DNA of 60,072 nt. It comes from Planctomycetota bacterium (lineage in GTDB: Bacteria; Planctomycetota; UBA1135; GCA-002686595). The translations under genes were made by a program, and so were the position numbers. The stretch lies in the NCBI GenBank assembly GCA_012959785.1, contig DUCM01000011.1, forward strand, positions 1 to 60,072. Reading direction: 5' to 3'. The notes under the pieces are model-generated. The model did no database searches, was not told where the DNA came from, and saw only the letters and a list, made by a program, of their open reading frames with translations. Of the stretch, positions 7,647-17,507 are shown one piece after another. Every line of letters begins with the position of its first letter. Positions within the stretch are counted from its first letter, which is position 1.

Positions 7647-8780
7647 ATGAGCCCCTCCACCGAGCCCAAACCCATCCCGCCCATCAACCTCGCCGCGGAA
7701 CGCGCCGAGTTGGGTCCCGAACTGCTCGAGGCCATCCAGGGCGTGCTGATGAGCGGCTGGTATGTGCTCGGCCCCGAGGTGCAGAAGTTCGAAGAGGACT
7801 TCGCCGCCTTCTGCCACGCCAAGCATGCCGTGGGCGTGGCCTCGGGAACCGACGCCTTGATCCTGGCCCTCAAGGCCCTGGGCGTGGAGCCCGGTGACGG
7901 TGTGGTCACCAGCCCATTCACCTTCTTCGCCAGCGCTGGCGCCGTGGCCTGGATCGGCGCGCGGCCGCAGCTCGCCGACATCGACCTCGACACGGGACTG
8001 CTGGACCTCGAAGCCGCTCGCGCGGCCTGTGACGGAACCACGAAGTGCCTCTTGCCAGTACACCTTTACGGGCAGTTGGTGGACATGCGCGGCTTTCGCG
8101 CCCTGGCCGACGAGAAGGGCCTGGCACTCCTGGAGGACGCCGCCCAGGCGAGCGGCGCCAGACGCGATGGAGTTCACGCCGGCGAGTTGGGCGACGCGGC
8201 GGCTTTTTCGTTCTATCCCACCAAGAACCTCGGCGCGGCCGGCGAGGGCGGAGGTGTCTTGACCAACTCGGACGAGACCCACGAGGCCCTCCTGCGTCTG
8301 CGCGACCACGGCAGTTCGGCAAAGTATGTGCACGACAGCGTGGGCACCAACTCCAGGCTGCAAGCGATCCAGGGCGCCGTCTTGAATCTCAAACTGCCGC
8401 ACCTCGCCGAGTGGAATGCGCGCCGCTCGAAAACGGCAGCCAGCTACGACGCCGCCTTCGCGGCAAGCGACTGCTTGTGCCCGCTCGCTGTGGCAGAGGG
8501 CTCGCAACCCGTCTACCACCAGTACGCCCTGCGGGTCTTGGGCCAGGGCCTACGCGATGAGGTTCTAAAGAGCCTGCTAGACCAGGGCATCGCCGCCGCC
8601 CTGCATTACCCGCGAGCCGTCCATCTCCAACGCGCCGCCGCCGATTGGGGCTATGGCGAGGGGGCCTTTCCAGAGGCCGAGCGCCTGGCCCAGGAGGTCT
8701 TGTGCCTGCCTATTCACCCTTTCCTGACCCCGGGAGAGGTGCAAAGGGTGACCGACTGCGTCCTGGAATCGGCACGTTGA
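7647..8780 (+). CDS. DegT/DnrJ/EryC1/StrS-type PLP aminotransferase
   Basis: A 377-residue sugar aminotransferase-type enzyme. Seen: SGWYVLGPEVQKFEEDFAAFC near the N-terminus, VASGTDALILALKALGV for PLP phosphate binding, LLEDAAQASGA, and SFYPTKNLGAAGEGG containing the Schiff-base lysine (K193). Family members usually transfer an amino group from glutamate or glutamine to a nucleotide-linked keto sugar for cell-surface polysaccharide or antibiotic sugars. The sugar cannot be named from sequence. The ATG at 7647 gives the expected family N-terminus (IPPINLAAERAELG). No other sugar-nucleotide genes are adjacent; glycosyltransferases lie 20-38 kb away. Confidence 0.92.
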   Translation: MSPSTEPKPIPPINLAAERAELGPELLEAIQGVLMSGWYVLGPEVQKFEEDFAAFCHAKHAVGVASGTDALILALKALGVEPGDGVVTSPFTFFASAGAVAWIGARPQLADIDLDTGLLDLEAARAACDGTTKCLLPVHLYGQLVDMRGFRALADEKGLALLEDAAQASGARRDGVHAGELGDAAAFSFYPTKNLGAAGEGGGVLTNSDETHEALLRLRDHGSSAKYVHDSVGTNSRLQAIQGAVLNLKLPHLAEWNARRSKTAASYDAAFAASDCLCPLAVAEGSQPVYHQYALRVLGQGLRDEVLKSLLDQGIAAALHYPRAVHLQRAAADWGYGEGAFPEAERLAQEVLCLPIHPFLTPGEVQRVTDCVLESAR

Positions 8781-8896
8781 TGGGCTATTGCTCAACAACC
8801 TGAGCTGGAAGCAAACAATCTCGGTCTGGACTGTAGGTTTGGAGGCCTCTTGGCCGATCTGAGCCATGGTTACCGGAATCCTCACGCCGCTCCACC

Positions 8897-9631
8897 ATGC
8901 TAGTTCGCCACCTAATCTCCCCCGCCTTGGCCCTTGGCCTTGGGCTGCATGCCATAGCCTTCTGCATGCAAGCTGGCGCCGATCAGGACGCACCGGCCCC
9001 CTCGCTCTCCGAAGCCCGCACGACCCTGCGCCGCGAGAAGGCCTCGGTGGCCTTTGGCGTGGCTGATCACAACGGCGACGCGTGGATCTCATTCCGCGAG
9101 GCGCGCCAGAGCCTGGACCACGATCGCACGCGTTTTCACGCCTACGACTCTGACGGCGACGGGCGCATCACCCTGCCCGAGTTCACCGAACGCTACCTGC
9201 GCACCCTCCAACAAGTCGGCGCCTTCCCGCCGCCCACGCCCAGCCCCGATCCCAAGCCCGAGCCGGCTCCACAGCTAGAGCCCGAGCCCGTGCTCGCACC
9301 CAAGCCCGAACCGGAACGAGCCCCGCAGCCCCCGGCCCCGGCCCCGGGAATTAGAGCCCTCACCATGGTGGATGTCTTTGGCGAAGTAGAAGCCCGGCCG
9401 GGCACGAAGCACTCGACTCCCGAACCCAATCGCATCCCGGGCCCAGTACCTGCCTTCCGCCGACTCGACTACGACAATGACGGTGGCATCACGCGCTCGG
9501 ACTTGATGGAGCTGGGCCGCGGCACCGGCCTTGATGTGCGCGTGAACACGATCCTATCGGTGATCGATACCGATCGAGACGGCGCCATCAGCGAGGCGGA
9601 ATTCTACGCCTCCATGGGCAGCGGTAGCTGA
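8897..9631 (+). CDS. exported EF-hand calcium-binding protein with Pro/Glu linker
   Basis: A 244-residue protein with an N-terminal signal peptide (LISPALALGLGLHAIAFCMQAGA). It has four EF-hand-type loops in two pairs: DHNGDAWISFRE (57-68), DSDGDGRITLPE (84-95), DYDNDGGITRSD (191-202) and DTDRDGAISEAE (224-235). The pairs are joined by a roughly 40-residue linker of repeated Pro-Glu-Pro/Pro-Lys-Pro units. The third loop ends in Asp instead of Glu, which may weaken calcium binding. Such proteins probably bind calcium at the cell surface or periplasm; the role is unknown. It stands alone, with a hairpin after the stop. Confidence 0.85.
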   Translation: MLVRHLISPALALGLGLHAIAFCMQAGADQDAPAPSLSEARTTLRREKASVAFGVADHNGDAWISFREARQSLDHDRTRFHAYDSDGDGRITLPEFTERYLRTLQQVGAFPPPTPSPDPKPEPAPQLEPEPVLAPKPEPERAPQPPAPAPGIRALTMVDVFGEVEARPGTKHSTPEPNRIPGPVPAFRRLDYDNDGGITRSDLMELGRGTGLDVRVNTILSVIDTDRDGAISEAEFYASMGSGS

Positions 9632-9657
9632 GCGCCCGCAGCTGCCGGCAGGGCGCT
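9631..9657. terminator. hairpin between converging genes
   Basis: A 7-bp perfect inverted repeat (9631-9637 with 9651-9657) fills the 29 bases between the EF-hand gene and the converging asparaginase gene. No T-run follows, so termination is inferred from position. Confidence 0.35.
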
Positions 9658-9660
9658 AAG

Positions 9661-10815
9661 CTACTTCTCGCCGATGGGCGGGTGTAAGGCCACGAGTGGC
9701 TCGTGCCGCGGTCCGTTTTCCGGCTCAGCCACGGCGTAGTCGCCGCCGCCCCGTAAGCTGACTCCGGCTACCTGGCCGTCGAGGCCGAGGACATAGAAAT
9801 TCAAGCCGAAGGTCGGTAGCCCCTCCCCGTCGACCAGACCCGGTTGCCAGGCAGCCGCCCGGCGGGCTTGGCGTGTGACGCGCCGCAGGACTTCCAGGCC
9901 CGCTTCCTCGGGCGAGGCGCCGCCACGCAGGAGCTCAACGATGGCCGAACTGCCATGCGACAAGATGGCGGCTTCGCCGCGGCCCGTGGCTCCGGCGCTG
10001 CCCACCTCGCCGTCGCAATACAGTCCCGCGCCGATGATCGGCGAGTCACCCACACGGCCGGGAATTTTCCAAGAGAGGCCGGAAGTTGTGGTGGTGCAGG
10101 CCACCTCGCCGCTTATCGCAAGCGCTGAACAGTGGATCGTGCCGGTCACGCGCTCTTCGAGGTAGTGATCGATGAGGGCCAGCTCAGCGCGCTCGGCGCT
10201 ACTCTTCGCGCGTCCCTGGCGTTGGTCCTCGGGCGGCGCGAGGCGGTCGTCCTTTGAACTCATGGTCTCCTTCCAACGCAGCCAGATCTTGCGCGACGCT
10301 TCGGTCAGAAGTTCGGTGTGCTCGTGTCCGTGAGCCCGGGCAAACTCGTAGGCGCCGCGGCCCACAAGCATGATGTGGTCGCTGCGCTCCATGACCAGGC
10401 GTGCCACAAGGCTGGGGTGCAGGATGTTCTCCAGACAACCCACCGAGCCCGCGTTGTGGGTGCGGCCATCCATCACCGCTGAGTCGAGTTGCACCACGCC
10501 GTCTTCGTTGGGCAGGCCGCCCTTGCCCACGCTGTGGTCGGTTTCGTCGGCTTCGACAACCTTGACGACATCGATGGCCACATCGAGGGGCGCAGAGCCC
10601 AGGACGAGGTCTTGGTAGTAGAGTTTCATGCCCCGCAGAGCATTGGCGCTGCCCACGAGCACCGGGAAGTCCCGGCGCGCTGTGTTGCGAAGTGCGCGCT
10701 TTGCTGGCTTGCCGCGCGCCTCGGCGCCGGTGGCGCAGGCAGCCGCCGCCAAGCCCACGGCGGCTCCCAGGACGGATCGACGGGTGCTGAGGGGTTTCTT
10801 CGGGGCGTTAGTCAT
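9661..10815 (-). CDS. N4-(beta-N-acetylglucosaminyl)-L-asparaginase family (Ntn hydrolase), Tat-exported
   Basis: A 384-residue precursor of an N-terminal nucleophile hydrolase. The start at 10815 gives a twin-arginine signal (STRRSVLGAAVGLAAAACA). The chain matures by cutting before a threonine: the site is ERVTG/T226-IHCSALAISG, followed by the family block GLSWKIPGRVGDSPIIGAG (oxyanion and substrate pocket). An upstream NEDGVVQLDSAVMDG also matches the family. Related enzymes cleave the Asn-GlcNAc bond of glycoproteins or isoaspartyl peptides. The last residue lies 22 bases downstream of the M28-like gene, so the three genes from 14262 down probably form a peptidase operon. Confidence 0.9.
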   Translation of the reverse strand: MTNAPKKPLSTRRSVLGAAVGLAAAACATGAEARGKPAKRALRNTARRDFPVLVGSANALRGMKLYYQDLVLGSAPLDVAIDVVKVVEADETDHSVGKGGLPNEDGVVQLDSAVMDGRTHNAGSVGCLENILHPSLVARLVMERSDHIMLVGRGAYEFARAHGHEHTELLTEASRKIWLRWKETMSSKDDRLAPPEDQRQGRAKSSAERAELALIDHYLEERVTGTIHCSALAISGEVACTTTTSGLSWKIPGRVGDSPIIGAGLYCDGEVGSAGATGRGEAAILSHGSSAIVELLRGGASPEEAGLEVLRRVTRQARRAAAWQPGLVDGEGLPTFGLNFYVLGLDGQVAGVSLRGGGDYAVAEPENGPRHEPLVALHPPIGEK

Positions 10816-10837
10816 GTTTTGTTGACGGTAGAAAGAG

Positions 10838-12496
10838 TCAGTCGCAGTCCACGCACATCTTGCGCAGCCACTCAGCGGCGCCGAGCGACCAGGTTCGCCA
10901 ACGCTCGGCCACATCAGGGCGTTCGGCTGCCAAGGCAACGCCGCTGCGCATCTCTTCTTCGAGTTTGCAGCTCGCGAAGTAGCGCTCGAGGTCGCCTTGG
11001 CGGAGATCGGCCACGGCCAGGGCTGTGGCGAACACCACTGTTGTGGTACGCCTCAACTCCTCGCCGTCCAGGCGCGCCATGCGGTCGAGGCCGGTGTGGT
11101 AGGTGAAGTCAGTGAAGTGCCAGATCAGAATCGCCGGCACTCCCCGGCCCAGGAACACATCGTGGTCGCTGCCGCCTTCCCAGGGATTCTCGAAAGTCTG
11201 CCAGCCCCCCACGACTAGGCCCACATCGGCCATGGCCGTGCGCGCGATCAAGGCCAGGCCGTTGGGGATGATGTGTTCCTCACGCACTTGGCCTGCTCCC
11301 CAGGGGGTGTGCTGGTCGGGGGCCAGGGTGTCGAGAGAGCCGGGATCGGGGCTGCGTTCCAGGAGACAGATCGAGCCGGTTTCGGCGAAAGACTGACCCA
11401 ACATGTCGGCCGAGATGCCGGCCACGGGTTGGAGCTTGGTGTCCTCGAGCCAGATGGCGCTCTGGCGCATTTCATCGCCCCAGATAAAAACGATGCTACG
11501 CGCCGGTCGGTGGAGTTCTCCGGCTTGGATCAACTCGGCCAGGGTGCACGCGCCTTGGGCCAAGCCCGCCACGCCGCTGGCGTTGTCACCAGCACCGGGT
11601 TCCTGGACATGGGCGGCTGTGGCCACGGCCTCCTCGGGCTTCGAGGCGCCAACAATGGTGGCCACCAGGGTACGCAGGGGTCCCTCGCTCCAGGAGACCT
11701 TGGCACGGAAACGCACACGCGGCGGCGCACCAGCTGAAGCCCGGGCCACAATGCGTTTGTGGGTGCGGGGAGAGATCTTGCCCACGGGGATACCGACCTG
11801 GGCTGATACGGCGCAAAACAGGATCGCATCGAGGTGCTCGTCCTGGCCACGGGGATCGACGCCGAAGTCATTCAAACTCGAAGAGAGCACCAGGGCTGCA
11901 CCGCGCTTGCGGGCGGCGCGCAAGACGCGCCCGTTCAAGTCTCCCTCGGTGACGAGCACCGCGCCGGCGCTCAAGCCATCGAGGTCAAATGCCACGGGCC
12001 CTTCGAGGTCGGCGGAGGGCGCGTTGATAGGAAGCATCACGCGGTCGCGGCCTTCGGGGGACGAGAAGCCGTGCAGTTTTTCAACCGTGCCGTCGGTTGC
12101 GAGCAACTCGAGGCTGGCCGAGCGCGGAGTCCAGGCCTTGCCGCGCAGGTCGGATTCGATCTCGCGCAAGCCAAAACCCTCTTGCTCGCCAAAACCCGCC
12201 GCGCCCAGCTTGCGGCGCAGTTTATCGAGGGTCGCGTTGTAGCCCTCGTTGCCCGGCGCGCGGTAGTAGCGGTCTACAAAGCGCGCGCCCTCCATGGCTG
12301 CCTCGGCATCGAAGGCGCGGTAAAAGACGCCGGCAAAGCGCGCCGGTCCGCTCTCGCCGGCCGCCACGGCGGGAGCCTTGAGCACGGGGCGTTCTGGCTC
12401 TTCCCCCGCAGCCACCTCGGCCTGCCTTGAGAACGCGAGCCCACAGGTCAGGGCGAAGCCGAAGAGCGCGCCAAAGAAAGCCCCCTGCAACCTCAC
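10838..12496 (-). CDS. M28-like peptidase/aminopeptidase, paralogue 1
   Basis: A 552-residue exported protein. GTG 12496 overlaps the upstream gene's stop as GTGA, implying coupled translation, and starts the signal segment (GALFGFALTCGLAF). The metallopeptidase part has HVQEPGAGDNASG (His and bridging Asp), FIWGDEMRQS, an Asp in GISADMLGQ and WHFTDFTYHTG (final His). These match M28 zinc-ligand positions, except that the usual Glu-Glu pair reads Asp-Glu. The middle domain (about 150-280) resembles a PA-like insert. It is about 45% similar by eye to the adjacent gene, a tandem duplication. Substrate unknown. Confidence 0.82.
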   Translation of the reverse strand: MRLQGAFFGALFGFALTCGLAFSRQAEVAAGEEPERPVLKAPAVAAGESGPARFAGVFYRAFDAEAAMEGARFVDRYYRAPGNEGYNATLDKLRRKLGAAGFGEQEGFGLREIESDLRGKAWTPRSASLELLATDGTVEKLHGFSSPEGRDRVMLPINAPSADLEGPVAFDLDGLSAGAVLVTEGDLNGRVLRAARKRGAALVLSSSLNDFGVDPRGQDEHLDAILFCAVSAQVGIPVGKISPRTHKRIVARASAGAPPRVRFRAKVSWSEGPLRTLVATIVGASKPEEAVATAAHVQEPGAGDNASGVAGLAQGACTLAELIQAGELHRPARSIVFIWGDEMRQSAIWLEDTKLQPVAGISADMLGQSFAETGSICLLERSPDPGSLDTLAPDQHTPWGAGQVREEHIIPNGLALIARTAMADVGLVVGGWQTFENPWEGGSDHDVFLGRGVPAILIWHFTDFTYHTGLDRMARLDGEELRRTTTVVFATALAVADLRQGDLERYFASCKLEEEMRSGVALAAERPDVAERWRTWSLGAAEWLRKMCVDCD

Positions 12497-14262
12497 TCCT
12501 CGTCCGCCTCGGCCTCGCGGGGAACGCTGGGCAGAATCGCGTCCTCGCCGGTGAGCCCCAGGCACTGCACTCGAAACCAGTGACGCACGCCGCGGAACCA
12601 ATCCTCCCAAGCCAGGGCCACCTCGGGTTCCTCGGCAGCCAGGGCCGCTCCAACTCGCAGGTGTTTGGCCTCCAACATGCTCTTTAGGTAGCGCTCGAGG
12701 TCAGTCGGCTTTGGATCGGCGATGGCGAGAGCCGTCGCCAGGGCGCTGACCGCCGTGCGCTGCAACTCCTCGGGGTCGATCATCTCGATGCGGTCGAGGG
12801 ATGTGTGAAAAGTGAAATCGGTGAAGTGCCAGAACAACACCGCCGGCACCAGGCGCTTGACGAAAACATCGTGGTCGGTGCCGCCTTCGTAGGGGTTTTC
12901 GAAGGTTTCCCAGCCGCCCACATGGCGCGCCACATCGACCATGGCGCAGCGCGCAATGATCGAGAGGCCGTTGGGCACGAGCCACTCTTCTTCCACATCG
13001 CGTGCGCCCCACAGGGTGTGCTGATCGGGTTCGATGACTTCCACGGCACCGGGGTCGGGAGTGCGCTCGAGGAGCGGTACGGCTCCGGTCTCGGCTCGAG
13101 ACTCGCCGATCATCACGGCGTGCACCGAGGCCACGGGGGTACGCTTGGTGTGTTCGAGCCAGAGTTCCGATTCGGAGATTTCGGCGCCCCAGATAAAGGT
13201 CAAGCTGCGGTCGGGCCGCTCGAAGGTGCCAGCGGCGATGATCTTCGAGAGGACAAGGGCGCCCTCCAAAATGCCCGCCGCGCCACTGGCGTTGTCGGCG
13301 GCGCCGGGGGCCAGGATGTGGCTGGGCAGGACCACGGTCTCGTCGGGCCGGGTAGCCCCCACGATCGTTGCCACCAGGGTGCGCAGGGTCGTGTCGCCGA
13401 ATTTGACCTCGGCTTCAAGGCGCAATCTGGCGCCACCGCCTGCTTCATGGGCGGCGACGATGCGCCCGTACGAACGCTGGGAAATCATGGCCACGGGCAA
13501 GCTCGATCCGGATTCGAGCTTTCGGAACTGGATCGCGTCGAGGTGACGCTCGGCGCCGGTGGGATCGGTGTTGTAGCTGCCGAGGGACGCCGAGACCAGG
13601 GCCACGGCACCCTTGCGTCGAGCGCGCAGGATCAGATCGGGTCGCGGCGCGGCTTCGGTGACCAGGATCTGCCCCTCATTCAGGTCGCCCAAGCTGAGCG
13701 CAACCGCGGCCTCGACTACGCAACTCGGCGCGTTCTCCGGCAACATGCAGCGATCGCGGCCACTTGGGTCATCGAAGCTGTGCAGCAAAACATCGCCACC
13801 TGTGTCCGTCCGCAAGCGCAGGCTGGCCCGCTGCGGCACCCACGCAGGGGACTCGCTGGCGTTGGAAAGGATCTCGAGCTCTAGCCCCGGCTGGCTTCCG
13901 AATCCGGCAGCCACCAGGCGCCGCTCGATTTCGTCCAGGGATTCGTTGTAGCCCGGCGATGCCGCCGTGCGGTGGCGGTCGTCAAGGAACCGGATCACCT
14001 CCATGGCCCGCTCTTCGCCGTAACTGTTGTAGAGCAGCCGCACAAAACGCGCCGGCCCCGCTTCGGCGATGGCCACCTTCGGACCCACATGCTCGAGGGG
14101 CTCGGGGGTGGGCTCGAGATTGGCGAGGAGCTCCTGCGCCGTGGGCACCTGCGACTGCTGGCAGGCTGCGGCCCAGACCAATGCAAATAGGACACCCACG
14201 AGGCCCCAAGACCGACGGGCAACGGCGTTCAGTTCGGAGCGGAATTGGTCTCTCAGCTTCAT
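12493..14262 (-). CDS. M28-like peptidase lipoprotein, paralogue 2 (altered metal site)
   Basis: A 589-residue lipoprotein (lipobox LVWAAAC). It aligns along its length with the downstream paralogue: HILAPGAADNASG, FIWGAEISES, WHFTDFTFHTS. Two metal-site positions differ. The Glu/Asp that would act as general base is Ala (WGAE against WGDE), and the Asp ligand in ADMLG is Val (AVMIG). If my alignment to M28 is right, this copy may be inactive or bind one metal. Conserved surface motifs (PDQHTLWGA, GGWETFENPYEGGTDHDVF) are retained, so it is under selection. It follows mtnP by 16 bases and probably shares its transcript. Confidence 0.82.
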   Translation of the reverse strand: MKLRDQFRSELNAVARRSWGLVGVLFALVWAAACQQSQVPTAQELLANLEPTPEPLEHVGPKVAIAEAGPARFVRLLYNSYGEERAMEVIRFLDDRHRTAASPGYNESLDEIERRLVAAGFGSQPGLELEILSNASESPAWVPQRASLRLRTDTGGDVLLHSFDDPSGRDRCMLPENAPSCVVEAAVALSLGDLNEGQILVTEAAPRPDLILRARRKGAVALVSASLGSYNTDPTGAERHLDAIQFRKLESGSSLPVAMISQRSYGRIVAAHEAGGGARLRLEAEVKFGDTTLRTLVATIVGATRPDETVVLPSHILAPGAADNASGAAGILEGALVLSKIIAAGTFERPDRSLTFIWGAEISESELWLEHTKRTPVASVHAVMIGESRAETGAVPLLERTPDPGAVEVIEPDQHTLWGARDVEEEWLVPNGLSIIARCAMVDVARHVGGWETFENPYEGGTDHDVFVKRLVPAVLFWHFTDFTFHTSLDRIEMIDPEELQRTAVSALATALAIADPKPTDLERYLKSMLEAKHLRVGAALAAEEPEVALAWEDWFRGVRHWFRVQCLGLTGEDAILPSVPREAEADEE

Positions 14263-14278
14263 GAATGACTCAGGGCAG

Positions 14279-15145
<867 letters not shown>

Positions 15146-15263
15146 TGAAAAAAAATGGGGGGGCTTGGTCTCTGGGTCGAGGAAGACCACAGTCTACGCT
15201 CTCGGGCGCCCCGAACAGGACCCCGATCGCCGAAGCACCCGCCCGGCGATCGGGGTCCTGGGA

Positions 15264-17507
15264 CTACTGTTCGCCGGGCTCCGCCCCCGGCGACGGGCCC
15301 GCGCCTTCATTGGACGCAGAGCTCTCGCCCTTTGAGCCTCGCTGCCCCCACTTCGAGCCCTGGCCGCCACCGCTTGAGGGGGTTTTCCAGGGCGAATCGC
15401 GGCGCGCCCCGCGCTTGCGCTCACGGTCGTCGCTGTGGCTACCCTCCTGGCGGCTCTTCCAGGCGGGCTTGGTACCGCTCTCCGGTCGGCGGTCGTGGTT
15501 GCCGCCTGCTTGCCGTTGGCCCCAGGCGGGCTTGGTACCGCGCTCCGGTCGGCGGTCGTGGTTGCCACCTGCTTGTTGTTGGCCCCAGGCGGACTTGGCG
15601 CCGCGTTCCGGATTGCGGCCGTAGCTCTCGCCCTGACCACCTTCCGGGCGAGCCTTCCAGGCGGGCTTGTTGCCGCGCTCGGGTCTGTGGCCATAGCTCT
15701 TGCGCTGGTCGCCACCCTGGTATCCGTAGGCGGGTTTGTCCTGGCGTTCCGGACGGCGGTCGTGGCTCTCGCGGCGACCTCCTTCTTGTCGGTTTCCAAA
15801 AGAGGGTTTGTTGCCGCGCTCGGGGCGACGGTCGTCGCGGTCGCGGCTTCCGCCTTCATGCCGGCTCTTCCATGGGAATTTTTGGCCGCTCTCGGGTCTG
15901 CGGCCATAGCTCTCGCGCTGGCCACCCTCCTTCTGATCCTTCCAGGCAGGTCTTTCGCCACGGTCGGGCTTGCGGCCATAGCTCTCGCGCTGGCCACCCT
16001 CCTTCTGATCCTTCCAGGCAGGTCTTTCGCCACGGTCGGGCCTGCGGCCGTAGCTCTCGCGCTGGCCACCGCCATCTTGACGATCCTTCCGCGCGGGCCG
16101 GCCGCCGCGGCTGCCGTGGTCTGCACTCCCCTGGCGGTCATTCCAGGTCGGTCGCCCGCCGCCGCCACGCTGGTAGCCGCGTGCTCCGCCGGGCAGCGGA
16201 CGGCTCTCGCCGGACACCGTGGGCGGCGGCACATTGGCACCCTGCCAACGCTTGGAGCGGGACTCTTCCTGACCTTCGACCCGGTGCTCTCGGGGCTGCC
16301 GCGTGCGGTAATACTCCAGGCGCTTGAGGTCGATGGGACCCTTGCGTGGCTCGGCCAGGAGACCGCGGGTGACCAGGGTCGCATAAGCACCGCGGGGCAA
16401 CTCAAAGGTGAGCATAAAAGCAGCCCGATCCTCGCTGCGGCCATCGGCCTTGACCGTCAACTTCTCGGGCTTGATGAACATGCGCCGATCCTCGCCCTTC
16501 AACTGAAAACCACTGACGCCGTCGATGCGGAACTGTTCAGCGGTCAACCCTTCATCGGCCAGAATCTCCTCGAAGAGCGCGCGCTGGGCAGGGTTATCAA
16601 CATCTTCGAGGCCCACACCGGGCAGGCGCAGGGAACTCTTCCACTCGGCCACCTCTGCGAGGAAGCGGTCGGGAAAGACCAAGAGGCCCTCGATGGACGA
16701 GGCAATGCGGGCGCCCTGATCCCCGGAAATGCGCGCCAGGAACAGCGCCAGGGCGCGGTTCCAAATGTGCGATTGGTAGGCGTATAGGTGGATCAGCCGC
16801 AGTCGGCTGCGGATGTGATAGAAGGCGCCGCGGAAGTCCTCGGGGTTGCTGCGCAGGTGCTCAAAGACCGAGTGGTGTTCGCCAAAGCGACCGGATATCT
16901 CACGGCACTCGGACCAGTCACCCCAGGCCCCGCGCAAGGCTGCCTTGAAGTCCCCCAACTTGCCTGCATCGTGGGGCGAGGCGGCGCACAGAAGATTCTG
17001 CAAGGCGCGCTGGGGGTGGCCGAGCATCAGGTCTTTGGCAATCCAACCCTGGCAGTGGCGCAGGTTGCCAAAGCGCTGCTCGTCGAAGTAGTTCGGTACG
17101 CCCAGCTTGGCCACGATGGGCCGGTTGCGCTTGAGCGCCACCTGTTCCTTGGGACTCAAGTCACGCACGCGGATCTCGAACTCGTTGCCGCGGGAGTGTT
17201 GCGCCGAGATGGGCACGCTGGCGCAGCCCACCGGCCGGATTTTGAGTTCCGGCTGCTCGAGCTCAACGCGCCGGCCACCGGGGACCGACATGTATTGCGT
17301 CGTCACCCCTTGACGGTCCTTGAGCCCCGCCATGGACACATCCGAGGTCTGCACTTGGGCCAGGGCACTGAGGATTTCGGCCGCCTCGAAGGAAGTCATC
17401 TTGCGCTTCTGGACGAGGTACACGCGGTGGGCTCCACGGGGTTCGAGATAGCTCTCATCGAGCAATTCTTGCACGCGGAAGTCGCCGGGTTTGGTTTTCA
17501 GTTTCAT
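15264..17507 (-). CDS. truD: tRNA pseudouridine synthase TruD with long repetitive basic tail
   Basis: A 747-residue protein. Residues 1 to about 405 are a TruD enzyme, which makes pseudouridine 13 in tRNA: GDFRVQELLDE at the start, SMAGLKDRQGVTTQ with the catalytic Asp (D64), NYFDEQRFGNLRHCQGW, and YQSHIWNRALALFL. Residues 406-747 are an unusual low-complexity tail rich in Arg, Gly, Lys, Glu and Trp, made of 21-24-residue units such as RRPERGNKPAWK followed by EGGQRESYG. TruD is normally 340-450 residues, so this tail nearly doubles it. It may bind RNA or drive condensation (inference). Its ATG overlaps the RluA-type gene's stop (ATGA). Confidence 0.9.
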   Translation of the reverse strand: MKLKTKPGDFRVQELLDESYLEPRGAHRVYLVQKRKMTSFEAAEILSALAQVQTSDVSMAGLKDRQGVTTQYMSVPGGRRVELEQPELKIRPVGCASVPISAQHSRGNEFEIRVRDLSPKEQVALKRNRPIVAKLGVPNYFDEQRFGNLRHCQGWIAKDLMLGHPQRALQNLLCAASPHDAGKLGDFKAALRGAWGDWSECREISGRFGEHHSVFEHLRSNPEDFRGAFYHIRSRLRLIHLYAYQSHIWNRALALFLARISGDQGARIASSIEGLLVFPDRFLAEVAEWKSSLRLPGVGLEDVDNPAQRALFEEILADEGLTAEQFRIDGVSGFQLKGEDRRMFIKPEKLTVKADGRSEDRAAFMLTFELPRGAYATLVTRGLLAEPRKGPIDLKRLEYYRTRQPREHRVEGQEESRSKRWQGANVPPPTVSGESRPLPGGARGYQRGGGGRPTWNDRQGSADHGSRGGRPARKDRQDGGGQRESYGRRPDRGERPAWKDQKEGGQRESYGRKPDRGERPAWKDQKEGGQRESYGRRPESGQKFPWKSRHEGGSRDRDDRRPERGNKPSFGNRQEGGRRESHDRRPERQDKPAYGYQGGDQRKSYGHRPERGNKPAWKARPEGGQGESYGRNPERGAKSAWGQQQAGGNHDRRPERGTKPAWGQRQAGGNHDRRPESGTKPAWKSRQEGSHSDDRERKRGARRDSPWKTPSSGGGQGSKWGQRGSKGESSASNEGAGPSPGAEPGEQ
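15459..15610. repeat. tandem repeat, period 63 bp, inside truD
   Basis: GGTACCG-type landmarks recur at 15471, 15534 and (as GGCGCCG) 15597, a 63-bp period coding for a 21-residue unit with GNHDRRPERGTKPAWGQ. The copies are nearly identical in DNA. Confidence 0.85.
15901..16070. repeat. tandem repeat, period 72 bp, inside truD
   Basis: Copies begin at 15901, 15973 and 16045 (third partial), 72 bp apart and almost identical, coding for the 24-residue unit with QRESYGRRPDRGERPAWK. The phase is kept, so copy-number change would not break the frame. Confidence 0.9.

Noticed and set aside
12805..13884. 359-codon plus-strand open frame
   Set aside because: Gly/His/Arg-rich and antisense to the second M28-like gene.
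15459..16070. CRISPR array
   Set aside because: The repeats are contiguous tandem units of 63 and 72 bp without unique spacers and lie inside a coding frame.
15435..16787. 450-codon open frame on the plus strand
   Set aside because: It looks hydrophobic and repetitive only because it is antisense to the truD repeat tail; no start signal or family.
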